From assembly GCA_020055645.1 (NCBI GenBank), contig CM034550.1, positions 10,907,501 through 10,971,500 of the forward strand: a DNA stretch of 64,000 bases. Direction: 5' to 3'. Source of the DNA: Tomocerus qinae. Taxonomy: Eukaryota > Arthropoda > Collembola > Entomobryomorpha > Tomoceridae. Positions 12,707-44,300 of the stretch are shown here, in pieces. Below the pieces are notes generated by a model. It did no database searches. It was not told where the DNA came from and saw nothing but the letters and a program-made list of their open reading frames with translations. Within the stretch, counting starts at the first letter, position 1. Each line of letters opens with the position of its first letter. Both the position numbers and the translations under genes were made by a program.

Positions 12707-14259
12707 GATTTTTCTGTAGACCAAATTCTACCTGGGAATATCTAAAAAAGCCAAATCTAAATAAAAAATCATTCTCAATTATTTGAAAATTACTCAGAAT
12801 TTATTAAAAAATGTTTTAATTACCCAAATGTCCTACACAAATTGCAAACGACAGTATGAAAATTACAAAATTTAAGAAAATCCCCTTGAAAAATAAAACT
12901 AGAAATAAATTCTTCAGAGCTAAATCATAACCGGAAACTCCATTGCGCCACCCCAGTTGCAAAGAGGGCAGACTTTAGGTATATCTTGTAACGTTTTAGA
13001 CATTGGAATGGGCAACAATTTTTAAGGATTTTCGGTTTTATTTTCATCATTCATTATCGCAATCGCATTTATTGGTGACGTCATTTATATATATTATATT
13101 ATTCCATCAGATGTTCTAATTTTACCGTTTTACAACATAAATTTTCTGCGGAATTTATCAATTGTGGTATTATACTTTTAAATTTCGATATCACATTTAT
13201 TCGTTCCAGGATTCTTTGTGATTCGTTTCAAAAGTAGGAAGATGTACTTTCATTTACACGTTACGTTACAGCAGCGTTACCTTACATTACATAGTTTTAT
13301 ATACGTTTACTAAAGAAATAATTTATTCTATAATCAGGCTCCAGTTTGAAGATATTCACATCAGAAGAAAATATTTTACCATATGCAATACTTTTACAAA
13401 AGTATCATCAATTTATCGTTAGTCTGAATGAATGTGGATGGGAACAATTTAATTGATTAAATTGCCGTTATTTTACTAGGATAATTCGGCATGCTGAAAA
13501 AGTGTACGATTATTGTATTATATTTACGATTATAGAATATTAAGCCGAAGAAAACGTTCTCATTCTGAAATAAAGTAGTGATTCTGTAATTGTCTCAAAT
13601 TTTGAACCAATCTTTAATACCCATTCATTTTCTCTACTGTTTGAGGTTAAGATTTTATTACTAAGCATAAGAATGAAAGGACTAGGTATAATTTGCTATA
13701 ATCCCATTGTTCATTTAAAAGATATGTTGAACATGTATGAGATGTTTTAAAGCTTATGGATTCCAATTCTTGATAGAATGTACAAGACACTTACTACTGG
13801 TAGGTATTGGTAGTTACTGTCTTGCAGAAAGCACAAAAAATGGTGATAAAAATTCAAAGCTTATTGCAATGAGCCCAGAAAGTATTTTTTAAAGAGTCCT
13901 AATACAATTGCCAAGTATATAATCCGTACTTAGAGTAGATGAGCATATTATATGTGATTAAGAAGAGGTAACTTGATTAAGTACGTATAGACATAGCAAA
14001 CATTTCATCGTGTGTAACACGTATGAAGATGAACTCCATGTCCATGAAGAAAAACCGGATCCGGCGGTCAGGAACATTAATTCATTCCGCGAGGGCATAA
14101 ACACAACTAAATGTCAGTGCACTTTCTTCATGGATTTTCAGGTTCTCCTTCTCTCTGAAATTGTTATCGAATCATTCTCTTGTTGTCTTGCAACTGGAAC
14201 GGATCTCAAAAAATTTCGCATACTGAAACTGAGCAAATAGATCTTTAAGAAAATTCACC
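12707..14259. other. Intergenic region between divergent COBW and Gly/His-rich genes
   Basis: About 1.55 kb separates the two start codons, which face away from each other. A patch richer in GC around 12930-12965 (gcgccacccc) stands out in the AT-rich background and is a candidate COBW promoter or 5' UTR. Near 14097-14119 a weak cataaac box is followed by TCAGTG, an arthropod initiator match, but the spacing (about 19 bases) is short. A 76-codon open frame at 14010-14240 runs into this leader and shows no motif. No other gene is seen. Confidence 0.45.
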
Positions 14260-15477
14260 ATGAAGAAAGTTTTGGTATATTTTAGCTCAAAGCCTCTAAA
14301 TAATAATTATATTCACCGAAATAATTAATTTTAATAATAATTGTAGATTATATTTTCACAAATGAATTAAAATTAATTTTCAAATGTGTTTTCAGGCCTT
14401 TCTTCTCCTAGTGGTGGCCGTTGTTGTCGCTTACGCACAAGAATTGTGGTACGACAATGATGACTACTTGGATTATTCTCCCACAGTATTTGCTTACTAC
14501 CCAAGACAATATTCTAACCAACTTGCTGTAACGGAGCAACAATTCGATATCAATGAAAGATCACGTCAAGGAGGTTACGGTGGAGGAGGAGGAGGATGGG
14601 GAGGAGGTAGGTGTTTAAATTTTCAATCTCATTTTCGTCGATTGAAACAAAAAATTAAATCTAAGTTTGAAATTCTTTAGGTGGCAAGAAAAAAGGAAAG
14701 GGAAAGAAGAAGGGCAAGGGAAAGAAGAAGGGATGTAAAAAGGGGGTACGCTTTTCATAAAATTAAATATTTAAACTATAGCGCTTGAAAATATCAAAGT
14801 CAATAACTTATTTTAATTATAAATAGGGTTGCGGCTGGCATCCACCATACTCTGGTAAGTAATTTATTCTTTTCTCTCTAAAAACATTAGTTAGTGTAGA
14901 ACCTGTTTTAATCAAAATGTTTTGGTCCACAGCACCAGTAGATATTACTACTGATGGAGTCAAAATTGGTTGGGGATGGAAATCCGGATGGGCTCCTCCA
15001 GTTAAAGGTATGCATTTCTGATCTATTAAATGAGATTGTGTCTATTTCCCATTTAATTAGGTATATTTATGTTTTTGTTTAATTTATTCTAATTTCTCAA
15101 TTTGTATTACAGGAAAGGGATGGGGTTGGTTCGGTGAAGATGGATGGGGTCAGTGTCATAATTTCATGTGTATTTTAATTGACAATATTTTCATACCTGA
15201 ATCACTAATTTAACTTATTTTATTGTTAATTTACAGGAGGTTGGACTGGTAGCTACGAATTCACAAGTGGAGGTACTTAATCGATTTTAAAATTCAAAAT
15301 TGTAATGAAGCTTATAGAATTGAGTAATAATTTTCCAAAATTGTAAAAATAGGTTGGGGACATGGCGGACATCATGGACATCACGGACATCATGGTGGAC
15401 ACCACGGTGGACATCACGGACATCACGGACATCATGGTGGACACCACGGTGGACACCACGGAGGATGGGGCTGGTAA
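14260..15477 (+). CDS. Secreted Gly/Trp/Lys/His-rich protein, 8 exons, 196 aa, unknown function
   Basis: Exons: 14260-14274, 14396-14606, 14681-14745, 14827-14854, 14933-15007, 15113-15148, 15237-15272, 15353-15477. Exon 1 codes only MKKVL; exon 2 completes a signal peptide ending VVVAYA, with cleavage probably before QELWYD. Then come an acidic, Tyr-rich segment (to about 60), a Gly run (GGYGGGGGGWGGG), a Lys-Gly block (KKKGKGKKKGKG) with two Cys (GCKKGGCGW), a Trp-Gly segment with repeated GWGW/GWK, and a His-Gly tail (about 157-192) with 19 His, mostly as HH pairs between Gly, ending GGWGW. Introns 4-7 are all phase 1, so exons 5, 6 and 7 (75, 36, 36 nt) are symmetric modules. I do not recognise a family. 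Composition resembles structural, adhesive or metal-binding secreted proteins, which is inference only. Confidence 0.85.
15367..15450 (+). repeat. 42-bp coding tandem repeat, two copies (His-Gly tail)
   Basis: Units 15367-15408 and 15409-15450 both encode GGHHGHHGHHGGHH-type sequence and differ at one third-codon base (cat versus cac). Partial units continue on both sides. The near identity suggests a recent slippage duplication that kept the reading frame. Confidence 0.85.
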
Positions 15478-15487
15478 AAATTGCACG

Positions 15488-15575
15488 GTAAGTCACATAT
15501 GTCTCTGCGAATGATTATTGTTATTTGAAAACTATTGAGAATTGAATTTTACTAACGTTTTCAATGTTTTTACAG
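15488..15575 (+). other. Probable 3' UTR intron of the Gly/His-rich gene
   Basis: A strong donor (cacg|gtaagt) lies ten bases after the stop codon and an acceptor (tgtttttacag) at 15575. The junction is too close to the stop to trigger nonsense-mediated decay by the usual 50-base rule. Confidence 0.55.
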
Positions 15576-15777
15576 TACAACATGACGGAGGGGAAGATGT
15601 ATGAAGACAGGGGTCAAATGAAATGAGGATCAAAGGGGTCAAAAGATACAGTACCAAGCAAACGCGTTCAATTAATACATTAATTACATAATGTTAACTA
15701 CATATAATGCAAAAAGTGTTCTTTGTGTTATTTCTGTACTCTTTGTAGGGATCTATACCAAATTTTGTCAAATTACA

Positions 15778-15783
15778 AATAAA
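15778..15783 (+). terminator. Polyadenylation signal AATAAA of the Gly/His-rich gene
   Basis: A canonical hexamer about 300 bases after the stop codon, the first clear one downstream on this strand. Confidence 0.55.
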
Positions 15784-18717
15784 ATCGTGTCATAATTCCC
15801 TGTAAACTTCTATGTCCAATGTCTAAACTGACTTATTTCATATTTACAAATATCTTTGGCTGCCACTTGCAAAAATACTTCCTTAAAATACAACTGTTCA
15901 TCTCAAGCATCATTTCCCATCGAATTTAAGATCATTTCGAACATTCGTATAAAGACTACACTAAGAGTATGATTTGTATATCTGCATGGAGATCACAATC
16001 TTAATTACTCATCATTTTGACACTAAGAGCTAAGATTGCTGACATCTGAGAGATTAGGGGCTAAGTAAGACAAAAATAATCTGTTACTGAAAGTAATGCA
16101 AAAATGATGTTGTAAAAATGTAGAATAGTTCCAGGTTTGACTGGTATTGTCTGTATAGTGAAAAGATTTGTGTTCTGCTCTGTCTGTGTTTCTTATCTTT
16201 GCGTAGCCCAGCTTGTGACTTAGCCATGTTTCACTTTTGTTGACAAAAAACTTGTTTTGTAAGTTTCTGGACTCAAGTTCAATGTGCCTAAGTGTATGTT
16301 GGAAAACTCTGCAATTGTATTATAAGAGTAAGCAAAACCCAGATGTATGAATTCTTACGGGTAAGAATAATTAGCATTTCATCAGTATGATATTGTATAG
16401 TAGGCATTAGATTTTTTCAGAAGATTAGGATCAGCTTATCTATTTACTTTCAGTCAATCAGATTGTTGCGTATTGCAAACTAGTCAAGGTGTATTTACAA
16501 CGGAGTTATATATCTAAATGCTAATGTGCAGATGTTGTAGGGGATTATAGAGCCCAAATGGCCCATTGTTAAATACGCCAATGAGTTACCCTACCTGATG
16601 TTCCATTCACCTTTGCTCTTGTCTTCGGTTCACCTCAGAAAGTCAAGATAGGACAGGCTACGGATGGCTGAGCGAATCTTGTATCCGCAGATGTATATTG
16701 ATGGAGAAGAAACCCGTTTCCAGTTATTAAGAATTTAAATACTCTGTTGAGTCAAATTCATGGAATGTTGCTACTGCTCAACAGACTTGTCTAACTCTCT
16801 TTTATATCTTAGGCAGGCATAACATAGGTGATGAGCTACAAAAACAAGTATCGATGATTAGTTTAACTTCTGTAGAATTGTAATATACACCTGTACACTT
16901 TGTTATTACGTTATGTCCACGTCCACCTTCAATGTATCATCTTCACTTACACAATATTCGTTTGTATGAAAGAATTCTCATTCTAGAATTCCAAACTTTA
17001 ATATCCTTTGAGTTTTTGCAATGAAAACCCTTCCTTAGTAAAACTTTTAATGAGGCAGCATCATAAATTGGCAACTACAGGAAACCAAGAATACAAATCC
17101 TACCTTGTCCAGTTATTTATCTTTAGAATATCTATTCTCCCATCCCATTGTATTGTATAACAAGCAAATGATATTATTTGCCCACAGTGTGCTAAAACTG
17201 TAATTGACAAAAAATGGCATGAGTAGTCGTGTACTTTAAAGGGCATTCACTTAGGTCAATTACAACATAGCATTACTAATTATGCTTGTTGCTTTCTATC
17301 AGATTATTTTATTTTACCAGAGATGATTTACCAAACCTTTATCACAAGTTGGAAAAATAAATCTCAATTCGTCACATCCATCACTACTATTTTATTTGTA
17401 ACGATTAAAATCAAGTTACTCCCGTTATGAATTTAAAACTCCAATCTCCGCAAATAAAAGATAAAATGAGTTCTGATGGTTGAATTATTAAAATGCTATC
17501 ATCTAATGAAGAAATACAAAAAAAATACAGCAATGGCAAATAATGAATCTGTTTTAACGAATCTTCATATTTTATTAATTCCGATTTATTTTACTTATAC
17601 TGTTCAAACTCCTCATAGATATTATTCTGTATGACTGAAACTTTGATTAGCTACCTACGTATATTGTTACAGTTAATTACATTTATCATGCTTAAATTTT
17701 ATACGTATAATACTACATACTATTAAGCTTTTACTTTGTTTATAGTGTAATTGTAATCGATTTAATACATGTATACCTATACATATTTACATACACCAGG
17801 TGAATACTTTTCTACACATCTAATTACAATTACCTGGCTGAAATTTTTGCTTCATTTTCATTTCTAAGTTTATATGAATGCTACACATTCACTAGTTAAA
17901 GTTGCCATTATAGCTGTAATGTATAGATTTAAGTAGATTTAATTATCCTAACGGGGGACAATAATTTTCTACACATTAAGAGTAGAGACGGGTTATAGAA
18001 GTTAATATCCTAAATTCACATACTATCTACATTTACTTCTAAACATTTCTATTAATTCTTAGATTGTTTCAGATATAGGAATTTTAGTGATGTGCCCAAT
18101 TCATGAACACAGAGTCGTACAAAATGTATCTTGAGTACAATTGAGTATACAGAAGTATTTTATATTTCTCTACAAACTAAATTATATAACAAATAGAACA
18201 AAATACACCGGAACATCCAATTGATGACTATATAATACTATCTCTTAAGATTCTAATCTATCACCATAAATATAACAAAAAGCGAAAACGTAACAATAAT
18301 ATTATTTATATGAGTATAGTCAGCGTATTATGGGTATCATTTAAAGCGTTGTCATAAACAGTGTAAACAGGAAGTATACAAGTGATGATTCACATTGAGA
18401 AATATTTAGCATAACTATTAAAATTTCGAAACATTATTCCAAGTATCTTAATTAGGGCCAATTGATATAAATTCGTGTAGATTACAATTGCCAATTGAGA
18501 TATACAATATAAATGTACTAGCTGTGTAAATAGTAAGCAAAATGTATACAAAAATCAGATCATGAACGATATAATCACAACTACATATTTACAAGAGAGT
18601 CTTACAGTTTGATTGAACAAGAGCACGATGTCATGTACATATAATTAATGGCTATGTGTTTGTGTACATGAAGGAAAAAAGATTTTGTACAGTCTTCGTA
18701 TGTTAATTATAGAATCT
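15784..18717. other. Intergenic region and probable Ror 3' UTR
   Basis: No coding exon is seen. The right part should be the Ror 3' UTR: on the - strand AATAAA signals occur at 17585-17590 and 17571-17576, about 1.1 kb past the Ror stop, and no canonical hexamer was noticed closer. The left part is plain AT-rich intergenic sequence between two convergent genes. Confidence 0.45.
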
Positions 18718-38280
<19,563 letters not shown>

Positions 38281-38335
38281 TTAGTTTTCTTCATTTGTTT
38301 ATTGACACGTGGAAAATATTTTCTTTGTATCCAAT

Positions 38336-41300
38336 CTGTAAAAAATGAAAAGAAATATCATCATAAGACATTATCAACTACAATTGCAGTAATGTTATCT
38401 TAATCCTAGAATATGACAAGAGTTTGCAGAAGCAAGTTTTATTTTAAAAATAGAGACAAAGGAAAGCCGGGTGAATAAGTTTGGGTAACAGGAAATAAGA
38501 AGTATGCATGCAGATCTCAATAAGTTCTTTTCTGGTAGTTTCCTGAGATCATTAGCAGTTGTGAAATTTGTAACCGGACTATAATGAGAGAGGGGAAGTA
38601 AAACATTCACATAGTTAAGGGAAATAGAGAAAAACGCAGAGTAGAAAATAGTAGAATTTGAATTTATGAGAAGTGGAAGAATGAAATAAGAATCTTGGAG
38701 GCATGCATGATTCCTTAAGAAAGTGTTGCTACTGTTGTTGGTCTGTTGTGTGCAGAGAACAGATTGTAGCAGAGCAGAGTGAATGAGTGGGTGAGATAAG
38801 AGCTAAAGGCGATACTAATGCTATGTGGAGTATAAAAAGAAGGGTTGTTGCCAGTGTGCTTCGTTTTGTCGTAAATAAATTACTAGAGTGACTCCTTTCT
38901 TTCAGCCTTATGGGATTAGATGGGCGAGCTAATGGTTTTTGCAGTAAACCAAAGAAAATCCTTTTGTCTTTAAATGGCACATATTTTCTGAGCAAAGCTA
39001 AGCCGAGACTTAGCATCTAATTCTCAAGATAAAGATACGCCTTTACGTTACCCTTTTCCGTCTTTTTTCTTCGTTACTCCTATTTGAACTCTAGTTATAA
39101 CCTTTTATAACAAAAAATATGTTACCTTCATTTAGTAAATATCTGTTACCTACGTCTTTTTAATTTGAGAAATTTTTAGCATGTATTGTAGTACAGAATT
39201 CATTTATGACTATGACAATATACTTTAACAAGAATGAGGGACCTATTTTAAATTATAATCAAGAATTAGTAATTTTCTGTATTTTAATCAAATAGTCTTA
39301 AAATAGCGTTTAATTTCATTCTGAATGCACAGCCTGAGAAAAAGGTGCGTAGTTTATGCTTCTTGAACATGACAAAATGTAAAATCGTATTAAAATTAGC
39401 ACGAACTACAATTTCTGAATAATAAAGGTAGAACAAAAATTTATTGAAACTTTAAATTATCTGGTGCATCATTAGCTATCACATCCATTGTATCACTTAA
39501 GTCTACTATGTGCCCGATGCATACTTAAAAGGGTGAATATGAATTAGTTTCGTTTTGTAGGTATCGGTATAGCCTCAAGAATACAGATAAATACGAAAAG
39601 ATATATCCTCATATGATTTCAATCAGAGATTTATAATAGTACTAGAGTTCTGAGCTATTTTGTGATGTAGCTCTATCAAGGCACATTAGTTTGATCTTCT
39701 TGTCTTTCCGCACGTCACTATTTGATGATGGGAATTGATGACTCATACACATCGCATCTCTTCACAAGTGAACTGATGATGAGCAAATGCACACTCTTTG
39801 AGAGCAAATGCAATTAAATACAGAAGCTCTTCTGATGCGATGAACTCCTGAAACTAACAGCCAAAAGCTACATTCTCCCATTTTGTTACTGATATACCTA
39901 AATCAAACCCCTTGCCCTATTATCTGTATGTATTTAGTACATCCCTGTATAACTATTGTAAATTAAGGCCTGCTCGTCATATATTCTGTAAAGCCCATCA
40001 AAATAGTTGCATAAATTACATTTCCATAAGTAATACATAATGTAGTATAATAATAGAAAATCTTTGACCATTTTTAATGTTTTAGCAACATGCGAAATAA
40101 TAATTGCAAGCTCTTTCTACGCAAAAATACTTGAGCGAATGTCTTGTTAATTGCAATTTACAATGGAATATTATGTAGCAGTAGGAGAGATGTATTTTTA
40201 TTTGGATGACACAGCACATGATGCATAATAGCCCTGTAATTGGTAGACGCTCGTTAGGGACAGATAGTTAGTGTCACCCCAACCCTTTAACTTAGTTAGC
40301 ATCTTATTATATTCTAGTGAGAAGACTAACTCTTGTTCTTCGCTGAATGTTACAAATGGTCATTGAGAATAGAAGGAAGCAAAAGTTACCACAGGAATTC
40401 TAAAAATCTACGGCTAGCCACAGAGTGATAGTTTAAGTGGAGGAATAGAGTAGAGGTTGACAAGACAATTTCTCCATAGAGTAAAATAACGCATGTGCCT
40501 CTGTAGATGGTATTAATATTCGTCTTGTGCAATTTACAAGGATGTCATGGTGGAATCGGTTGGGAGTCTTTTCTTTAGAGAGTGACATATAACATGGTCA
40601 TAAAGTAGAGAAGAGTAAGACTTGTTTTTCTCGATTTCTTACGAAGCACGATACATAATATCTAATTCGAGTGCATTGTTGGATGTGTAACTTAATAAGC
40701 ATGAAGGGGTCACATAGGAGAATGATTATGATATGATGCTGTGCAAGATAATGTATGTACAAACAGTTCTTCTTAAGCTAACAACATATATTAGGCTGAA
40801 TAATGAATTCGTGTTCATGAATTCAATAGGAGTGCATTAAACCGTGGTGACACTGACATTGATATTATGAATATAAGTGTCTTTTCCATTCTATGCATTT
40901 GTTAAGAGTAATAGATAACTCTTCCTAACAGTTTTTCGGTATTTACTTTTACTATCAAATAGGGATCTAACTCAAGATAAATAGATACAAACTCCTATAA
41001 ACTAAATCTTAAAGATTTTACTATTTACTTCAAACATTCGGCAAATCTTTAACTAACTCCTTTTTTTTCTTTGAGGTAAAAATTCTGCGTAAATTTCTAC
41101 AACGAGATTTAAACAAGAATGTAATTTACAATTGTTAGGTTTACGTAGAGAATTCTCAGGCACTCTTAATTCAAGTTTGTAAAATGCAAATACGTACGAC
41201 AAGATTTATTAATCTCAGGATAGTCGCCTATTTGTTTTCCTTGTGTTGAGAGAGTAGAATGTGGTTTGCTTTGGTTTCGATTACTTTGCCTCCAGTTGGC

Positions 41301-44300
41301 CCATTCTTGTTGAGTTTCAAAGCACTTGAACCTTTCTTCACATCAACGCTCGCTACACATATTCCCCATTATTATCTCATTCTGGCATCATCGGCCAAAA
41401 CTTGACTGAAACACCAAACTAAACCACATAAAACTGTACAGCACACAATACGGAATACAAAGATTTATCACTTCTCTCTATCCTGTCATGCGAATCTTGT
41501 TCTTAAGTGATACCATAAGTATTAGACTCTAAGCTAAACCATTACCATTGTAAACGAATCAAAACACAACACAATCCAAACTATCGCATTAAATGAACAG
41601 AATTTATTACTTTGATATCAAACAACTGCCTCCTGACGATAATCATTCCATGACTTTTAACAATACAATGATTTTCACGGTTCTTTTCCTCATCATTATC
41701 AGCTGATTACTTCAAACAAAGAAAAATAAGAAATTAGCGTTTTAAATTAATGATTTTGATGCCATTTTAATTAAATTAAATTATATTAAATTAAACAGTG
41801 GAATAGGGAAGCAGATCCTTGAAGGAAATTTATTTAGATTGAAAGGAATTAGGAGGATGAGAATTCTAAATCTGTAGAAAATGTAATAATTTGTTTGGGA
41901 CATTGTCCAAAGATAAAACTGAAAATCTAATCGGGAGCTATGCAGCAGTCAATTGAAATCAATAATGGCCATAGAAATAAACAAGAGATGCACGTAGGGA
42001 GAGAAAAGAGCCATAAATTCAACAGGGTATTAAGATAGCCTTTTAAAGACAAAAGGATTGTGCCTGATGGTGCATTAGGCTGAATGGCTGAAAGATGCGG
42101 CCCAAAATTCACATTATGTCTCCTGAGTGTAGCAGTGTGCATAATTTTATGGATGTGGAAAGGTAGAATTGAAATGGAGACTAGGATACTATGGGCTGAA
42201 AAATAAATGTTTAATGTGTATAATCAGATGGAAAGATTTTATGGTGTGGCGTGTGGTAAGTTTTCTGGTGTGGCAAACCTCCCAATATTACCATAAAGAA
42301 CGAGATGAATGAAATCAAACTAAATTTTATGAGTGCGTTAGAATATATGCTTGAAAATTGAAAGAAAATCTATTGGAAGGAAGATCAGATAGATTTTTTG
42401 ACACACGTCCAGCTCAATTTAAATTTTGTAAAGGGCAATATTGGCGTTGGCAACCCTATTCTCTCACTTATCTCGTGAACAAGTCCTTAAAATTCAATTG
42501 AAATAACGACATGACGTCTGACTATTCATTTGCATGGGAGTACAAGTGTTGAATACTTGGTTTAGTGTTAGCTTTTGAATTTACAAGCAATAGTTCGTCC
42601 AGATATACAGGGAAATCGTTACAGAACTTGAAGATTGAAGTGGAAGTCAAGGCAATCTATAATTGAATGACTAGGAGGATAAAAGAGGCGTGAAAATGAT
42701 AATACTTTACGTCTCAACAGAAAAAGGGCAGGAAATAAATGTGTACGCACAGATTTTTTTGTCTTAGAATTACAGAAAAGAAGGAAACTGCCAAAAAGGT
42801 TACATCAGGGTAGGAAAATGCAGAACTTGGGGAAATTTTCTCTTTGGATATTCTATCGCAGTGTAAATTCAGGTAACAAAGTTACCGTTTCTGAATTAGG
42901 AATTTTCACCGAGAGAGCTACTTAGGGTTGACACAGGAAATTAACAATAAAAGCTCATCTTCATCTTGCTTCACTACCTTTTGAATGCACTTTCTTTCCT
43001 TCCCTCAAGGGTTAACTTTCCTATTAAATACCGTATAGTATTACCTAAAGGCACTTTTAGTACATATTATAATACCCGCCTCCTATCACTCTTCTTTTCT
43101 CTTTGTGCCTTCTTTTCACTTCAAAACACAAACCGTTGCATTATTGCATGACTTGTCTACTCACGAGAGAAATTTGATTTCGCCCTTCTAGCTACTTTGA
43201 CAGAATTCAATTTCTGGGCTTATTCGATTTTCTCCGTAAATGAATGTAATGTGACAGAGGGAGAAAGCTCTACTATTAATTCTTAAATTCAATCCTTTGA
43301 ATGCTTTTACTATACTCACCAACGAATTATATCACACACACCACCCTTAAAATCAAGCACGTAATTCTATTTCATATTAATCCATCCATTCCTTCTCGTC
43401 CTAAAACCAAGCACCTAATAGTATTCTAATTTTCATACAAGTACAAAACATTACTTCGTTTTATTTATCGTTTTCACTTTTCACATTTTCTTAAAATTAA
43501 CGTTGGAAAATATTAAATGTTCAACCAAGAGTAAGAATTCGTTCGTTTTAGAAATAAAAGGTGGCAATTTATATTAAATTCTAAATTAGTAGATATTTTC
43601 TTCGTCCAAAAATTCTCAACTTAGCAAAATTAACATTGTGAAATGTTAAATTACTCAACTAAAAGCAAGAATTCGTTAATTTTAGAAATAAAATATGGCA
43701 ATTTCTACAATACTCAAAATTAGTAGATAGATTGTAGATAATTTTCTCGGTTAGAGCCTGAGAATTTTTTATTTTCCTGACATGTTCTCATCAATCAAAT
43801 ATCAAACACACATGAGATTGAGATTCCCACCGCAATGCTCCTGAATGAAGTATTAGACAGAAGGTAATGAGAGTTGAGGGGAAACCGGGAATTTCCTGTC
43901 TACGCATCAAATCAACGTCTTGTCTAACTTGTCTATGTACAGCTAAGGATCTTTGGCGACTATTTCTATAAATAGATGAATTCCATACTATTAGGTATAA
44001 AAGAAAAGGGTCTTCTGCATGTCCACCAAGTTTTTTCTGTAATTGAAGCAATCACAAAGAAAATTGCCTCGTGTCACATGTAAGGTTTTTAGGAGAGCAG
44101 AATAGGAGGATTACATTGTAAGAGTACAAAGGTCTATGTCTTTTCGTTTACCTAAATCGTCGGCAATAGAAGAAGGACATAGAGACACGTACTGCGTAGA
44201 CATAACATTCTATTTGTCTGGCAAGCACAAAACTCTGTCTATTTTCTTCTAATAATGCCCACCACAGACCAGAACACAATGCAATGCACTCCAGACTGCA

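Noticed and set aside
15277-15496. Two 69-codon open frames antisense to the His-Gly exon
   Set aside because: They are shadows of the low-complexity coding repeat on +.
38729-39016. Hydrophobic 95-codon open frame on - as a Ror first exon
   Set aside because: I found no donor that joins it in phase to the known exons.
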